Below, in pieces: positions 40,910 to 53,061 of a stretch of 64,000 nt of DNA. Position 1 is the first letter of the stretch. The number at the start of each line of letters is the position of its first letter. The notes under the pieces are model-generated. The model was not told where the DNA came from. It saw only the letters and a program-made list of their open reading frames with translations, and did not search any database. Origin of the DNA: Nothophaeocryptopus gaeumannii (lineage: Eukaryota; Ascomycota; Dothideomycetes; Mycosphaerellales; Mycosphaerellaceae); NCBI GenBank assembly GCA_031771865.1, contig JASISA010000023.1:1178001-1242000 (forward strand). Direction: 5' to 3'. The translations under genes and the position numbers were made by a program.

Positions 40910-42760
40910 ATGGGCGGCCCTCCAGGAGTAAGCCCACAAGTTACCTTGCATCAAATACACCCATCAATACTAATCATACCTTCAGTCGCAAGTCGCGCCT
41001 CTTCCCAGTAACGTGCCCTTTCGCGTCGTTTCCAAGACCATCGGTTCCGGCGCATACGCTTCGTACACATCACTTCTTCCTCCAGACAGCAGCTCAACTG
41101 ACTTGTCCGCAGCATCCGCAAAGCAATCCCACCCAACGCCTCCGGTCCCGTCATCGCCGTCAAATTCATCAACAAAGACCACGCCTTCAAAGCCGGCCGC
41201 TTACGTCCCAAACAACTCCAAATCGAACTCGGCTTGCACAAATCTGTCACCCCTCACCACAATATCATTCGCTACATAAACCACGGCGAAGACACGAATT
41301 GGGTCTGGCTCGCCCTCGAGCTCGCAGAAGGAGGTGATCTATTCGACAAAATCGAAGCCGATGAAGGTGTGGGTGAAGATGTGGCACATTTCTATTTCAC
41401 GCAGTTATGTGCTGCTATAGGATGGTGTCATGGAAAGGGCGTGGCGCATAGGGATATTAAGCCGGAGAATATTTTGCTGAGTAAAGATGGGGATTTGAAG
41501 TTGGCGGATTTTGGATTGGCGACGCAGTTTGTTATGCCGAAGACAGGGCAGCGGAAGACTTGTGGAATGGTTTGTGGGAGTCCGCCTTATATCGCGCCGG
41601 AGATTTTGAAAGTGGGACATGTGAATCAGAAGAGGAAGATGGAGGGGAAAGAGGAGGCGGAGGGGAAAGTTGGCTATGATCCTTCGATTGCGGATGTTTG
41701 GAGTTGCGCGATTGTCTTGTTTGTTCTACTGGTCGGCAACACTCCTTGGGATAGTCCTGTGGCGGAGGATAGTTATGAGTATCATGAGTATGTGCAGAGC
41801 AAAGGGAGAAGCACGGATGAGTTATGGGAGAAGGTTCCACCGGAAGCCCTCAGCCTGGTGAGAGGCATGCTGAACATCGACCCGAAGGAACGCTTCACGC
41901 TCGAGAACGTGAGGAAACACCCCTGGTTCACACGCCGAAACGCATACCTCGACGACAAAGGCCGCGCAGCAGATCCCGTCAGTCTCGCGACGCAAATGCT
42001 TGAATCTCTCCGCGTCGACTTCTCAGCACCCGTGCAGTCCTCTCAACGCCAAAGTCACGGTCAACGAAGACCTCGATCTCAACCTACCCAACCCATGGAC
42101 CTCGACCACACCAATGTGTTCGCATCCACACAACCCGAAACCCCCATCTCAGACACCACATTAATGGACTGGGAAGCTCCACCAAGAGTCGGCATGAATA
42201 TGGTCTCGTCCTCTCAACCACAGACACATATCGATCATACCCTCGCAGTGGCTACGCACAATACGCTCAACGTCCGGTCCAACAACCAATTACAAAACCT
42301 TCTATCCGAGGACCCTTCAATGAGCCAATTCTCAGCCACACCTTCGGTTCCGCTCACGCTCACACAAGCAGCCCGGCAATTCAAAGATATAATGCCCACA
42401 CATTCCCTCGCGCGGTTCGTCTCGACACTCTCCTTCGCACAACTTCTCCCTATGCTCATCGACGCTCTGCACCACCTTTCCATCCCTACCGCTTCGCCTG
42501 GGCCCGCCGCTCTCTCCGGAAAGGAGGACGTGGTCAGTCTGCGAATCAAGACTCTCGACGCTACACAGCAACCGCTTTGGGGGAACGTAGTAGTTGAGAG
42601 AATAAGACTGAGTAGTGGTGCGGGCAGGGAGGGAGATTTGGAAGTTTTAGAGTGTAGATTTGTCAAGGCCAAGGGAGATCCGTTGGGATGGAGGAGGTTG
42701 TTTAAGCAGGTTGCTGTTCTTTGTAAGGATGGGATTTTGGTGGGCAGTCAGGGACAGTAA
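40910..42760 (+). CDS. chk1: Checkpoint kinase Chk1
   Basis: Three exons, 40910-40927, 40986-41062 and 41113-42760, with introns of 58 nt (GTAAGC...CTTCAG) and 50 nt (GTACAC...CCGCAG), give 580 residues. The first exon has only 18 nt (MGGPPG). The order 'PFRVVSKTIGSGAYAS', 'IRKAIPP', 'IAVKFINKDHA', 'KQLQIELGLHK' is that of Chk1. The kinase domain is complete: VAIK-type Lys in 'AVKF', 'HRDIKPEN' (144-151), 'DFGLAT' (164-169) and 'CGSPPYIAPE'. A Ser/Gln-rich linker with SQ motifs ('SSQRQSHGQ', 'ASTQPET') precedes a KA1-like C-terminal domain ('VVSLRIKTLDATQQPLWGNV'). It is the effector kinase of the DNA-damage checkpoint downstream of the ATR homologue. Confidence 0.93.
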
Positions 42761-45700
42761 TGAAGATGGCGAGATTGGAGGTTGGAGATGAGGGACGGGC
42801 GGGGATTATGACGGGTTACGACTTGGGGACTTTTGAATTTTGGATGGGAAAGGTTTCACGAGAGGCTACGAGATAAAGAGGAGGATGCGTTGGGCTCACA
42901 GAACTCGGGCATGGCGACCAGAGGACTCATTACAGCTTCGGTCACCGGGCTTTGGCAGCCAGTGCGCTCTGTAAAGACAGACGGCTTTCCATATCTCTCG
43001 AATAATCAGAAAAGACAAACAATGTTGTCCCCATTGTTCGGACTTCATCGCGAGTAATCGGTCTCACAGACCAACTTACCGAAATCTCCTGTTCGCAGTA
43101 TCATACGATCCTTTCGAGAAACAGACTCGGCTCCTGCATATCATACTCGTACGTACCTTTCGGTAATGGTCAGGAAGCGCAAGTCATGCGTGGCCGTACC
43201 GTTGGATTGGGAAGAAGTCCGAGACAATGTTTTGCGTAGTTATCAGCTGATCATCGAGACAAGTACGGAAAGTACGAAACCATAATGAGGAAGAATACTT
43301 ATCCCTCGGCGCCGGATGGTTGCCACGTCTGATTGCTGTCCTGTTTTGCGGCTATTATTTGGCTCCCTCATTCGATGAAGAGCAGCGCTGAAAGGCTCAT
43401 CTCCTAGCCGCCACTGCAGTCTCGTCCTCCACCTGGAAGACCAGGAGGCTAGTCATCGGGTCTTCATGGAAACCAGCAAAGAGGTCCCCAGCCTTTCCAA
43501 TCCTCGAGACCAACAGGCTTCCTCCGCACAGCCCTCAAGATCACTGCCAGCATCAAAGCTCGCAAGGCCTTCGTCAAAGTCCCTCAACTCTTGGTACGAA
43601 GCTCTCCGAACCTGCATCATGCTTGGGCCTGTCAGCGCCTTGAGGGTGAGGCCTGCAAATGCTCCTAGTCCTTACGTCGCCCTTGTGGGGACAGGCAAGA
43701 TCTTCTAGGCGTAAGCGCGTGGCCACGTTGCGTGCTGGGATCATGGACCAAGAGGCTTATTCGGGTTTTTATGAATAGGGAGCGTCGTAATGAAGTTGCT
43801 TGCACTGCGTGATTTGATCAAAGATGCGGGCCATGAAAGAGTCAGGGCCGAATTAGAATCCTCGATCTAGATGTTCGCAATTCGTAAAGATGAGAATCAT
43901 TGACGCACAGAGCAGTCATGATAGCATTGACTCCTTTGGCCACCTCCACCCACACTGGTATCGCCAAGAGCCGAGTATCTGCGAAGGACATGGGCATCTC
44001 ATGCCTACCATGTGAGAAGCATGGGGAGCCTTTGCCATGACCTCGCATGGTCTCCTTGTTAGCTCATGGCCATGAGGTGGAGTGACCGGGGGCAAAGTCC
44101 AGGATGGCGATGATCTGGAGATGGCCTGTCAACCTTGGGGTACGGTTGTTGCGGCTCGCAGCTCCGGGGTCTGTGGAATCGACCACATGCGTTGCTGTAC
44201 GATTAGGTGCGTTGGTGGTAGGGGACAATTCTAGGCCTTTCATGGCGTTGGCCGAGAGTGAGGCTGTGAGACGGATGTGTAAAAGGCGGTGATGTTCACT
44301 GTGCTGTGGGCACGGCTGGACGCCGTCATTTGTGAACTTCTCCGTGTCCACCGTTCGACTGCTCGATTGAAGCAAGGGATGAGGAGACCTCTCCAGCTCA
44401 TTCACAACTTCATCAGCGACTCGATTGACTTTTCCCAGATCGCTTATCAAATCTCTCTTAGGTTTGCCGTGCTACTTGGAGACAGGTAGTCATCCCTAGA
44501 TGTAGACGGAAGTCGCGGAATTCCAAAGAAGCCAGACACCGCCATCAGGGACACTTTTCATGCCTGCTAACGACATGAATCCTGAACAGGCACGTGTAAT
44601 AAAGCTTGGAGTCGTCACGCTCGCGCGGCTGGAGGGGAGTTCCTCGTTGCAAAGCGTGTCGCTCCCGATATGGAGGCACTGGATCGTTCACCGAATGATC
44701 TGTGCGTCTCCCATCCTGGCGGTTCGATTCCAATACGAGCGTTCGGCATGACCCGTCCAATATCATCTGCTGCTCGGATGTAGAAGTTCTGTCGGTGCCA
44801 GGTCCGGTACATGTATCGGAAGGTGAGGTCGTGGAGTTCGGCAGGACGAACTGGCTTTCTTGGTATTTGTGTCTCGGCATTCTCGTTCGAGGGTGACTCG
44901 TATGCACCGCCCGCCCTTCCAGGAGCGGCATTTGAAGCATGGCGGTCTCAAGGATTTTCGGTAGTAGATGACGAAGGGCGAAACGCCAACTCGTAGCAAA
45001 CCGTTGGATTGCTAGGCTTCATCATTGTGCCTTTGAAGAGCTTCCAGACCTGCTTCGGCCGACTTCGTCCAACAGGTCCGTGGCAAAGTCTGGACGAGTA
45101 CATTGTATTCCTGCAGACCCATGACCGCATTGTCATCGGCATCCCGACATACTCTTGATAAAGGCCTTGGACATTCGCACATGGCAGAATGCAGCGCCAT
45201 CCTCGACGAAAGCTTCTGATGCTGGTCAAAAGCGGTGACAAAAGAGCTGGAGGCTCAAGGTTGAGAGCGAACGACATGAGTGCCTGCACGGTCATCGATA
45301 TCATGGTAATGGGTGCCTGAGCTCATCAGGTCACCGACGGTGTAAGATGGGAGACCACGGCTCGTCGAAGCACGAAGCCGTAAGGCGCGATTGTCTGCGA
45401 CGTTTCATCTCTCTTCAAATCGCCCGTTTCGGCTCTTCTCGGGCACTGGGACGTGAAGGCAGGAGCCAGGTCCGTCGGTCGCCGTACAGTATGAGAGCTC
45501 GTTCTATGAACGACACAGGTTCTTGCCATCGCAGAAGTTCGCAGCAAAACCCCGCGCAGGAGGTTGATCTTCTCTAGGTCGAGGGGACTGACTGCCTGTG
45601 TCGCAGAAACCGGCGGTCTGCGGTTAGAAGGACCCTGTCCATAGCTCTTCAGGGCGAATGCCGCCGTCAGTAGCCGTGGCGATGACATGAGACATTATCG

Positions 45701-46316
45701 TCCTGAACCAAGGGCTTGGTCGTTCGGCGTCTGAGAAGAAAGATGTAGGAGGATGAATGTGGCGTGGCATGTAGCACGTGAAATTTATGCATTTGGACAC
45801 TATCATACTCAAGCGTACCAAGACGCTCTTTGCGAGGCTACTCGTATCCGCTGTGAAGGCTCTCAGGAGCCAGCTCTCTGTCCGCCTGTGACGCTGTTGG
45901 CCCTGCCTGTGGGTATATCAAAGAACAGCTTTTCGTAACCACGTTGCTTCAATGCAACCTCTCGCCAAACGCCTCGCTTCTGCCGTAAAACACGTAATGC
46001 GTAACATCAACAAACAGGGGTCATATTCACACGGGTCGCTACGAGATTGGTGGTTTGATGAGCTGAAGAGTAGGACACGGCTGCTGAGCAGGACGTGACG
46101 CGCGTGCCAGGTAGCAGATCTCGTCTTTCTGATGTGTTGCAGAGGTGAGAGTGGTGTCGTTTCCTGGTGGAAATGACCAGTTCCGTATGGCCTGCATGGT
46201 GGCGCCCAAGTGACGGCAGCTGTGGCGCCTGTTGTAGAACGCCGTGGCGCTGCGGGAGCTTGTGTGACTGGGTCAAGATGCGGTGTTCCATGCTTTCAAT
46301 GCTGACGACCTGGACG
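42761..46316. other. 3.6-kb region without a supported gene
   Basis: Between the kinase gene and GET1, frames on both strands stay below 132 codons and show no domain or plausible splice chain. Possible decayed coding pieces on the minus strand near 44950-45300 cannot be named. No repeat or transposon ends were recognised by eye. Confidence 0.45.
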
Positions 46317-47012
46317 CTACAGCTCTTTCTTGCTTGCCCTTCGAGTGGGGCTTGCAGGTCGGGGCACCTTTGTATCTTCGCCAGGACGCACTGGTGTCTT
46401 TCGATGGCTCATAGTCCACGATGCGACGATTGCCTCGGTGATCATGCCAATGACACTGCCGCATGCGATTGCCCAGACGTTGACAGAGATGCTGCCAAGT
46501 GGTGCTCGGGGCAATGAGAGAACCCATTCTGCCTGATACGGCACCCACCCTTGCGGTAGCCAGAACATAGGCTGCTTCGCAAACCAGGTGTTGATGACGA
46601 AGTTGACGCCTTGCGTTCCGACCCAGCGGAGCTTCGAGACGATGCTGTCGAACGAAGCACGGAACGATTGCTGTTCGCTAGCTTCCTTATCGTACTTCTC
46701 TTTCGCCTTGTCGTGGTCTCTTCGCAGACGTGCCCATTTGGCGAAGTTGTCCTGTGCCGATACACCGATCATTTCGCGCTGTAGTCGTATTACTTCGGTC
46801 CGTAGTTTGATGGTCTCTTTTGTCTTCTTGTTCTGTGGTGTTGGAAGTTGGCTGAAGAGCCACCATGCCTGTCAAACTTCTGTCAGAGCCCATCCCAAAC
46901 ATCAGACGTTTTACATGTGACATACCAGATCATTGACGGCTTGCGCGCCGTATGAGCTGATCAGACTGAGAGACAGCTGTACAACGAAGACAACCAAGAT
47001 GACTGAAGCCAT
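46317..47012 (-). CDS. GET1: Get1, ER receptor subunit for tail-anchored protein insertion
   Basis: Two exons, 47012-46926 and 46868-46317, with a 57-nt intron (GTATGT...GACAG, phase 0), give 212 residues. Exon 1 is a signal-anchor-like segment 'MASVILVVFVVQLSLSLISS' ending 'AQAVNDL'. Exon 2 begins 'AWWLFSQLPTP' and carries the cytosolic coiled coil with the Get1 signature 'SAQDNFAKWARLRRDHDKA', then two membrane segments ('MFWLPQGWVPYQAEWVLSLP' region and 'VNVWAIACGSVIGMITEAIV') and a basic tail. With Get2 it recruits the Get3-client complex to the ER membrane. Length and topology are standard for filamentous fungi. Confidence 0.94.
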
Positions 47013-47713
47013 GATATTGTTGGTCTTGCGCGAAGGAGCGACTGTTGTTTGGCGCAAGAAGTCGAAGACGGGTGTACAACTCTTGAGGAGGACAACAACG
47101 CCTATACTGTTCTGGCGTAGATCGCCGTCGGGGTTTCGGTCGTAGGAAGGAGTCTGGAGTTGTCGAGCGTTGGACGACGCTGAAAGTCAAACCCTTAGGA
47201 GTTGGTAAAATGAGCCAGTGACGTGACTGCTTCGAGAGGCTGGAACGCTTCACATGCACTTCACCCACCTTTTGGGCCCTCGCTACCAGTTCACTTCCAC
47301 ACTGACCCCTTGAAACGACGCCGAACACCACAGAACACCCCCTCTCAGACCGCCCTGTCACCTGTGCCCCCGTCCACTGCAGGACACCGCAGCCGTTGAA
47401 AGCACGAACCCGTATCAGACGACCACGGCGACACCACCACCGACCGCCGACTACCGACCAATCCACCACCACCGTCACTTTCTCTCCCGCATGACGACGC
47501 GTCTGTCTCCGGTATAGCGCGTCGTGTTCGTTCCACAGGCACCAGCAGCCAGCAGCCAGCCAGCCTTGTCAACTGTTGTATTCAAGTGCCGTTGCGCCAT
47601 TGACACAAACCGTGGGGCAGTACATGAGCCTTGGCGGAGGGGAAAGGACGCAGACTCTGGACAGCGTACTCCGATAATTCTATACGATTGCACACACAGC
47701 TGCATTCATACGG
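47013..47713. promoter_or_regulatory. Divergent intergenic region, GET1 / ECT1
   Basis: 701 bp between divergent starts. Pyrimidine-rich and CCACC-rich tracts occur at 47430-47480. No other gene is supported; the 182-codon minus-strand frame 46930-47478 is overlapped by GET1 exon 1 and has no domain. Confidence 0.45.
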
Positions 47714-49260
47714 ATGGCTACTCCTCGAACCGATCCTGAGGCAGGCTGCATCATCCCCGAGCCTGGAGAGTGGCCTGTCGACCCGCAGGAGGATGTGCCC
47801 ATCAAGGAGGACCGCCTTTGGATCGATGGCTGCTTCGACTTCTTCCACCATGGTACTTTTCACCTCACCATCTGCACTCCACCTCGTCCCCTGCTTTGGC
47901 TTGTTTGACCTTTCTCTCATCTTTTCTGCATTTATCGCCCGATCGTCATGTGCTGTGCGTTGGCTGAGCATCATGTCGTCCAGGCCACGCGGGAGTCATG
48001 CTCCAATCCCGCCGCTTTGGCGATGAGCTGCTTGTCGGCCTGCACAACGACGAGGACATTGCTGCCAACAAAGGCCCAACAGTGATGAACCTCGCCGAGA
48101 GGGTGGCTGCTGTGAATGCCTGCCGCTTCTCAACCAAATGCGTTCCCCACGCACCGTATGTGACGAGTATACCCTGGATCACCCACTATGGCTGCAAATA
48201 CGTGACACACGGCGACGACATTACGAGCGACGCGAGCGGCAGTGACTGCTATCGATTCGTGAAGAAAGCTGGCAGGATGAAGATTGTGCCCAGAACGCCT
48301 GGAATCAGCACGACCGACTTGGTGGGACGGATGCTGGAGTGCAGCAAAGACCACTTCATCAAGAGCCTTGTAGACTGTGTTTCTGGGTACGAGGGCGCTG
48401 GAAGCGACACTGAGCGCGCACAGTCAGGTAAAGAGATGCAAAAGCGGATAATAGAGTATGCTGCTGCACCAAACGGAGTGGAGCCGTACGTTGTGGTCTA
48501 CAGCTACAAGCAACAAAGCAGCAAGGACGCGCTCAACGGCAGTGCAGCTAGTAGCGATGGAGACAGCTCTTTCCAATCCATGGTCGGCGGCATACCTCCT
48601 CGACCAGGCCAGCGGATAATTTACGTCGATGGCGGCTTTGACTTATTCTGTTCTGGCCATATCGCCTTCCTGGAGACAGTCTCGAAACTAGAAGAGAAGC
48701 TTGGCGAGGACCGAGGTTGGTACTCAGAAGCTGCAGTTCAGCAGCGCATCGACCTGACAGGATCTGACTATCCACCGGCGTACGTGATCGCTGGTGTACA
48801 CGATGACGAGGTTGTCAACCAGCATCGAGGAGTCAACTACCCGATCATGAATATTTTTGAGCGTGGACTTTGCGTGACGCAATGCGCGTATGTCCATTCG
48901 GTCATCTTCGGAGCCCCATACACACCTTCCGAGGAATATCTCAAGGCCCTCCCGTACGGCCAGCTGCCGGACGCTGTATATCATGGCCCTACAGCGTTCA
49001 TGCCTCCAAGTACTGCGGAACGTGACCCATACGCAGGTGCCAAGGAACTTGGAATCTTCAAAGAGACGCCCACACATGACTTTCAGGACGTCAATGCTGC
49101 ACATATCGTCAAGCGTATCATGGCGCGAAGAGAGGAGTATGAGGAGCGACAGAGGAAGAAGGGTGCCAAAGCTATTGGCGAGGAGGCACAACATCGGCGG
49201 GAGTTGATGGAACGGGAGGCCGAGACGGAGAGACTGCGGAAGTTGAAAGAGGCAGCATGA
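47714..49260 (+). CDS. ECT1: Ethanolamine-phosphate cytidylyltransferase
   Basis: Two exons, 47714-47852 and 47984-49260, with a 131-nt intron (GTACTT...GTCCAG, phase 1), give 471 residues. The first nucleotidyltransferase domain has 'DRLWIDGCFDFFHHGHAGVM' with the HxGH motif, 'KYVTHGDDIT' and 'RTPGISTTDLVGRML'. A second domain starts at 'IIYVDGGFDLFCSGHIAFLE'; here the first His of HxGH is Cys, so this half may be non-catalytic. Ect1 makes CDP-ethanolamine from CTP and phosphoethanolamine, the rate-limiting step of the Kennedy route to phosphatidylethanolamine. The C-terminus is a charged helix. The intron splits the HxGH motif. Confidence 0.94.
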
Positions 49261-49663
49261 GGGAACGAATGTAATGACTAGTGTACGATTTCAACCGGAC
49301 CGGCTTGGTGAGATACCCACACCTGTACATAGAGTGCTGATACATACATGACTGAGATAGTGTATTGATGGAAATTCAGCCTCTTCGATTTCCTTGCGCT
49401 ACTTCGCCCACACCCATGGCCTGTTTGCCATGGTCGATACCGTCATATGAGTGCATGTTTGTTTCGTTACTTCTATAAGATCCTGAAGTTGCAACCAGAC
49501 CCATACAAACGCTCCTATGACAGAGTCGAATATGCTTGGAAGTCCCGACAAGCTCGCTCGAAATACGAAGATGAAGATCGCGACTGAGGTAGCCAAGGCT
49601 GAAGGGAGAAGAACGAAACGCCCTGCGACGAAGGAAATCCTCTCCTAGATCCGACTCTACACG
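49261..49663. other. Convergent intergenic spacer
   Basis: 403 bp of 3' flanks; nothing else is seen. Confidence 0.4.
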
Positions 49664-50449
49664 CTAGGTCGAGCGGTCGACAACAGACTGGACCTTCTCC
49701 ATGGTCTGCTTGCCAGTGCGCTCGGCCCATTCCTCGGAAGGTGGTTGCGAAAACCCCTCGCATGTGCCCCTCCCAGGATCTCCTCCCTGTCAAACACATA
49801 CTGCGCTTCCGAACATATATCCATGCAAAGACTTCGCAACATATAACATCTCTTTCGTGGACTTGCTGTTGAGGACCCACGGAGGATCGAGATTATACCA
49901 GTCACCGTCGTTGAAGCGCTCGTAGAGATGCCAGTCTTGTGGAGTAGATCGCCACTAGTGAGACGTTGCCACTGAATTTCTAATGACACTATCGGCCGTG
50001 CTTGTATTTGAGCAGGAGCTCTGGATGCATCATTGGGTGAGGTGGAGAGGGCTCAATTGGAAGATATCGTAGCGGGGTCTTGAGGTGGTCTGTCCTTCAG
50101 GTGCTGAGATCCGAATGCCGTCAACTCCCAGAGATTATTTGCACACAGCGAGGATGATATATCAACGGCGTCAACTCACACAAGCGAAATCGACCTTGTC
50201 CCCTTCATTCTTCCCATCTTCGGAGTATCTCGAGAGCACCAAAATCGGATGTTCGTAAACGCCCTCGACCCACCTGTGGTCCCCTTTCTCTACCGTCACG
50301 GGGCTGTCTTCCTTGAGGGTCTTGTTGCGGAGACGCCATAGTCGATCTTTGATGCCATATCCGAGAAAATTTTTCTTCTTCGGGAGATACAAGATGGCGC
50401 TTTGCTCGACGTGGTGGCTTTGAAGTGAACGGGGTTGGGGAGTAGCCAT
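49664..50449 (-). pseudogene. Conserved-type fungal hypothetical gene, reading frame unresolved
   Basis: ATG 50449 opens 90 good codons ('MATPQPRSLQSHHVEQSAIL', 'WVEGVYEHPILVLSRYSEDG', 'DKVDFAC') up to a donor GTGAGT at 50179. The next part is coding-like but in two frames: 'LTAFGSQHLKDRPPQ' and then, one base off, 'LRYLPIEPSPPHPMMHPELL'. A last part reads 'WHLYERFNDGDWYNLDPPWV', 'KEMLYVAKSLHGYMFG' and, after a possible 69-nt intron (GTATGT...CCGAG), 'EWAERTGKQTMEKVQSVVD', stop at 49664. I could not find introns that join all pieces, so at least one frameshift is likely. 'YLPIxPSPPHP' recalls a small fungal family of unknown function. A sequencing error would also explain it. Confidence 0.45.
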
Positions 50450-50932
50450 GGAGATGGAGGTGTTGATGACTTGGAGTCCAGCACACTGTTTGACGACGAC
50501 ATAGAGATGGCTGCTCTCTTTATGCTCGCGGCGCCGCAATCCATCGAGTTGTGGCAAACATTGCGGATGATGCGGGAAGAAGAGAGTGTGTTCTACGGCA
50601 GATGGGAGGATTTCACAAACAAATCTCTTTAGCTAAGCTTTAGAGTCGAGGATCTTCAAAGATTTCCAAGACTCTCAAAGGACTATCTTGCCACTTCCGT
50701 CAGCTCCACGGCGATACTCAATCTTGCGATAAACGTCCGCCATGTGAAAAGCTTGGCAGAAGCCTCAGGCACAGATTGGAAGGTCGGCTGCGAAACATAA
50801 AACCTATAGAGAGTCTGATTCAGTCGCTTACTTTGAGGACTTGATCCATGAATCACATATACTACTTCAGTCCTCTTCAAGCTCCATTCAGACCCTATCC
50901 TGCCTCCCAACACCACCACCAACTACTTCAAC
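50450..50932. other. Divergent intergenic region
   Basis: 483 bp between two divergent, possibly decaying genes. No supported gene or clear element. Confidence 0.35.
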
Positions 50933-51979
50933 ATGGCAACCCACACCCAACTTACCTGGATCCGCAACCCCAGGGAAGAAGCCAACGAACCTCTTAAACT
51001 CGAACTCGCCGAGCTCGCAGGTGTGTTCCAAGGTGAATCGCCATGGCGCCAGACCAACGAAGGGATGTACGTTTCATCGCCCATGTGGTGGGAAGAACGA
51101 GTTCCTACGCAGTTGGAGAAGGACTGCGTCTTGGCGGAACTGATGACAAAGAAGTATAATGCGCGGTGTAAGTGGGTCGGCATGGTAGAATATCTGTGGG
51201 GGTCCGAATATGCGCGGACAGGATTGTATACCGGTCATACCTGTTCGAATCGCAGAATTCTTCTCCCACGTCTTTGACGAGCGAGATGCGAGACTCGTGC
51301 TTGGAGAGGCTGACATTCCAGGCGAGATCGACTGGAGCACCTCAAACAAATTCTCCGAACCAGAGTGGACACATCGACCGGATGACGCACTCTTAATGAT
51401 CGAAGTCCAACTCGAACAATTCATGCGAGGCTCATCCATCATCCTCCCAACCTCCAATCTCGACTCCCACAACCTACCCGAACTCATTATAAAATCCGTC
51501 TATGCCGCCGATTTTCCTCTTCCCTCCACCTCCGACGAAAGATGTGACGAGTCTCACGCTGGGGATATCTGCACCATGGAACGATTCTAACCTGCTGACT
51601 ACAACGGCTGTGGAGCTTGCGAGCCGCCTGGTGAGTCCCGGTATGCTGCGCACGGGACGGTACTCAAATCCGAGAATGCATATCGTCCGAATATGGCGTT
51701 TGTGTTTTGGCATTACCTCCTCTCCGTCTTATCGTACGTCAACTGTCGGACGAGTATCGATATGTAGACGATGAAGACCAAGAAACGGACGATTCCGTTT
51801 CCTGCAGAGTTGAGATGGCCGGATGACGCGGGGGAGAGTATATGAGGGGAAGTGCGTTGGAGATGTTGTTGGTATTCTTTGGAACACAGGAGAGGATTGA
51901 GTATGTGGCGGATTTTGTGCTGCCGCATGTGATGCCGGGGAGTTGGATTGCGGATAGTGGGGAGGAGGCGGAGTATTGA
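50933..51979 (+). pseudogene. Unrecognised gene, probably decaying
   Basis: ATG 50933 begins 'MATHTQLTWIRNPREEANEP', 'LKLELAELAGVFQGESPW', 'GMYVSSPMWWEERVPTQLEK' up to a donor-like GTAAGT at about 51168. Coding-like sequence resumes in another frame from about 51220 ('VRIAEFFSHVFDERDARLVL', 'PEWTHRPDDALLMIEVQLEQ') and ends at TAA-type stops near 51590; a third stretch ('GSALEMLLVFFGTQERIEYV', 'ADFVLPHVMPGSWIADSG') runs to TGA at 51979 but has upstream stops. No chain of GT-AG introns joins the three in frame. I recognise no domain. It is best read as a recently inactivated gene; a multi-intron gene is the alternative. Confidence 0.4.
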
Positions 51980-52689
51980 GATCGCATACTAGGCCAAGGA
52001 GAGCCACCATGTAGTGCCAGAAGACGTAACAGGCGGAGAAACTCTTGACAACTCAGATTCCCAGTCCATTACCAAGTGGTTCAGGGAGATTGGTGCTCTG
52101 TTTCCTCAAAAGAGGGCGTCCTTCGTGGCCACGGCATAGCATCTAACAGCTCGATCAATCTGCTATGAGTGTGAAGATCCATCTCGCTCCGCTTGAAATC
52201 GGTCGTGGATGTTGATGGAGAGTTTGTTCAGTGAGGAAGGAGGAAGCTGGTGAGATGTTGTTGACAGCCTTCCTGCTTGAACGCTCTTGCTCTGTCTTCA
52301 CTCTTCAAATAACCGACTCTCCTTCAAGTAGTAGCACGCTTGAAACACATCCAGCATGAAGCTCTTAGATTACGGGTACATGCGGAACAGCATGCAATTG
52401 CTCGCTCGCTGTCGCGTGATCATTGTCCCAAGAAAGCTGGGTGACGTAGTGACGCCTCCATGCATCACCCACCCACGCTACGAACCATCACGAGTTCCAC
52501 CTGCATAGATAGCTTCCTTCACAGCTTCCTCATCTGCAATCGCTGCTGCCTTGTACTCTCCCACCCACCATCCTCTCATCCTCCCTCCAGCACTGCCGGC
52601 ACTGAAACATCCATCCACACTCACCACCGTCTTCAGAAACCCACCACTTATCCACCCACCAGGTCAAAGGAACCTCCACCGTAACAACC
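51980..52689. other. 0.7-kb intergenic region
   Basis: 710 bp of flank and promoter. The last 170 bp before ATG 52690 are C-rich ('cacccacc' tracts), as in fungal leaders of well-expressed genes. No gene is seen. Confidence 0.4.
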
Positions 52690-53061
52690 ATGTTCGCCTT
52701 CTTCCTTCAGCTGTGCCTCGCAGCACTCACCTTCGCCGCACCACTCGCCGACGAGATCAGCGTCCAGAAAGCAGATGCGTGGCAGTACGGTACTGGTGGT
52801 GGAGTGATTGGATTCATTGTCTTGGTTGTGGATATCATTGTTTGGGGTGAGTGATACCCGAGGATGCAACATAGCTTCTGTCTATGCTCATGCTGACTTA
52901 CTACCGCAGTTGAGGTCATCCAATCCACCCGCCCCGTCAGCCACAAGATCCTCTGGGCCTTGCTGGTCTTCATCTTCCCGGTTGTCGGAGCGATTATTTA
53001 CTTCTTGTTCTCGAACCGTCAGGCTCATAAGAGTGGTGCTGGGTATGAGCCCATTCCATAG
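52690..53061 (+). CDS. Small membrane protein with PLDc_N domain
   Basis: Two exons, 52690-52846 and 52910-53061, with a 63-nt intron (GTGAGT...CCGCAG, phase 1), give 102 residues. Residues 1-17 (MFAFFLQLCLAALTFAA) are a signal peptide; 'GGVIGFIVLVVDIIVWVEVI' and 'ILWALLVFIFPVVGAIIYFL' are two membrane segments. The second half, with 'STRPVSHKILW' between them, is the PLDc_N (phospholipase D nuclease N-terminal) pattern, a short two-helix membrane domain that occurs alone in many fungi. Function is unknown. The mature protein would be about 85 residues with a short polar C-terminus. Confidence 0.82.

Noticed and set aside
44690..44760. A perfect tRNA B-box-like sequence (ggttcgattcc) near 44718
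   Set aside because: No A box at the right distance and no pairing acceptor or anticodon stems; likely chance.
44948..45304. Possible decayed regulatory-protein piece on the minus strand
   Set aside because: A few coding-like phrases in two frames, but nothing that can be aligned or named by eye.
46930..47478. 182-codon minus-strand frame in the GET1/ECT1 spacer
   Set aside because: Overlaps GET1 exon 1 in another frame and has low-complexity Gly/Val/Arg composition.
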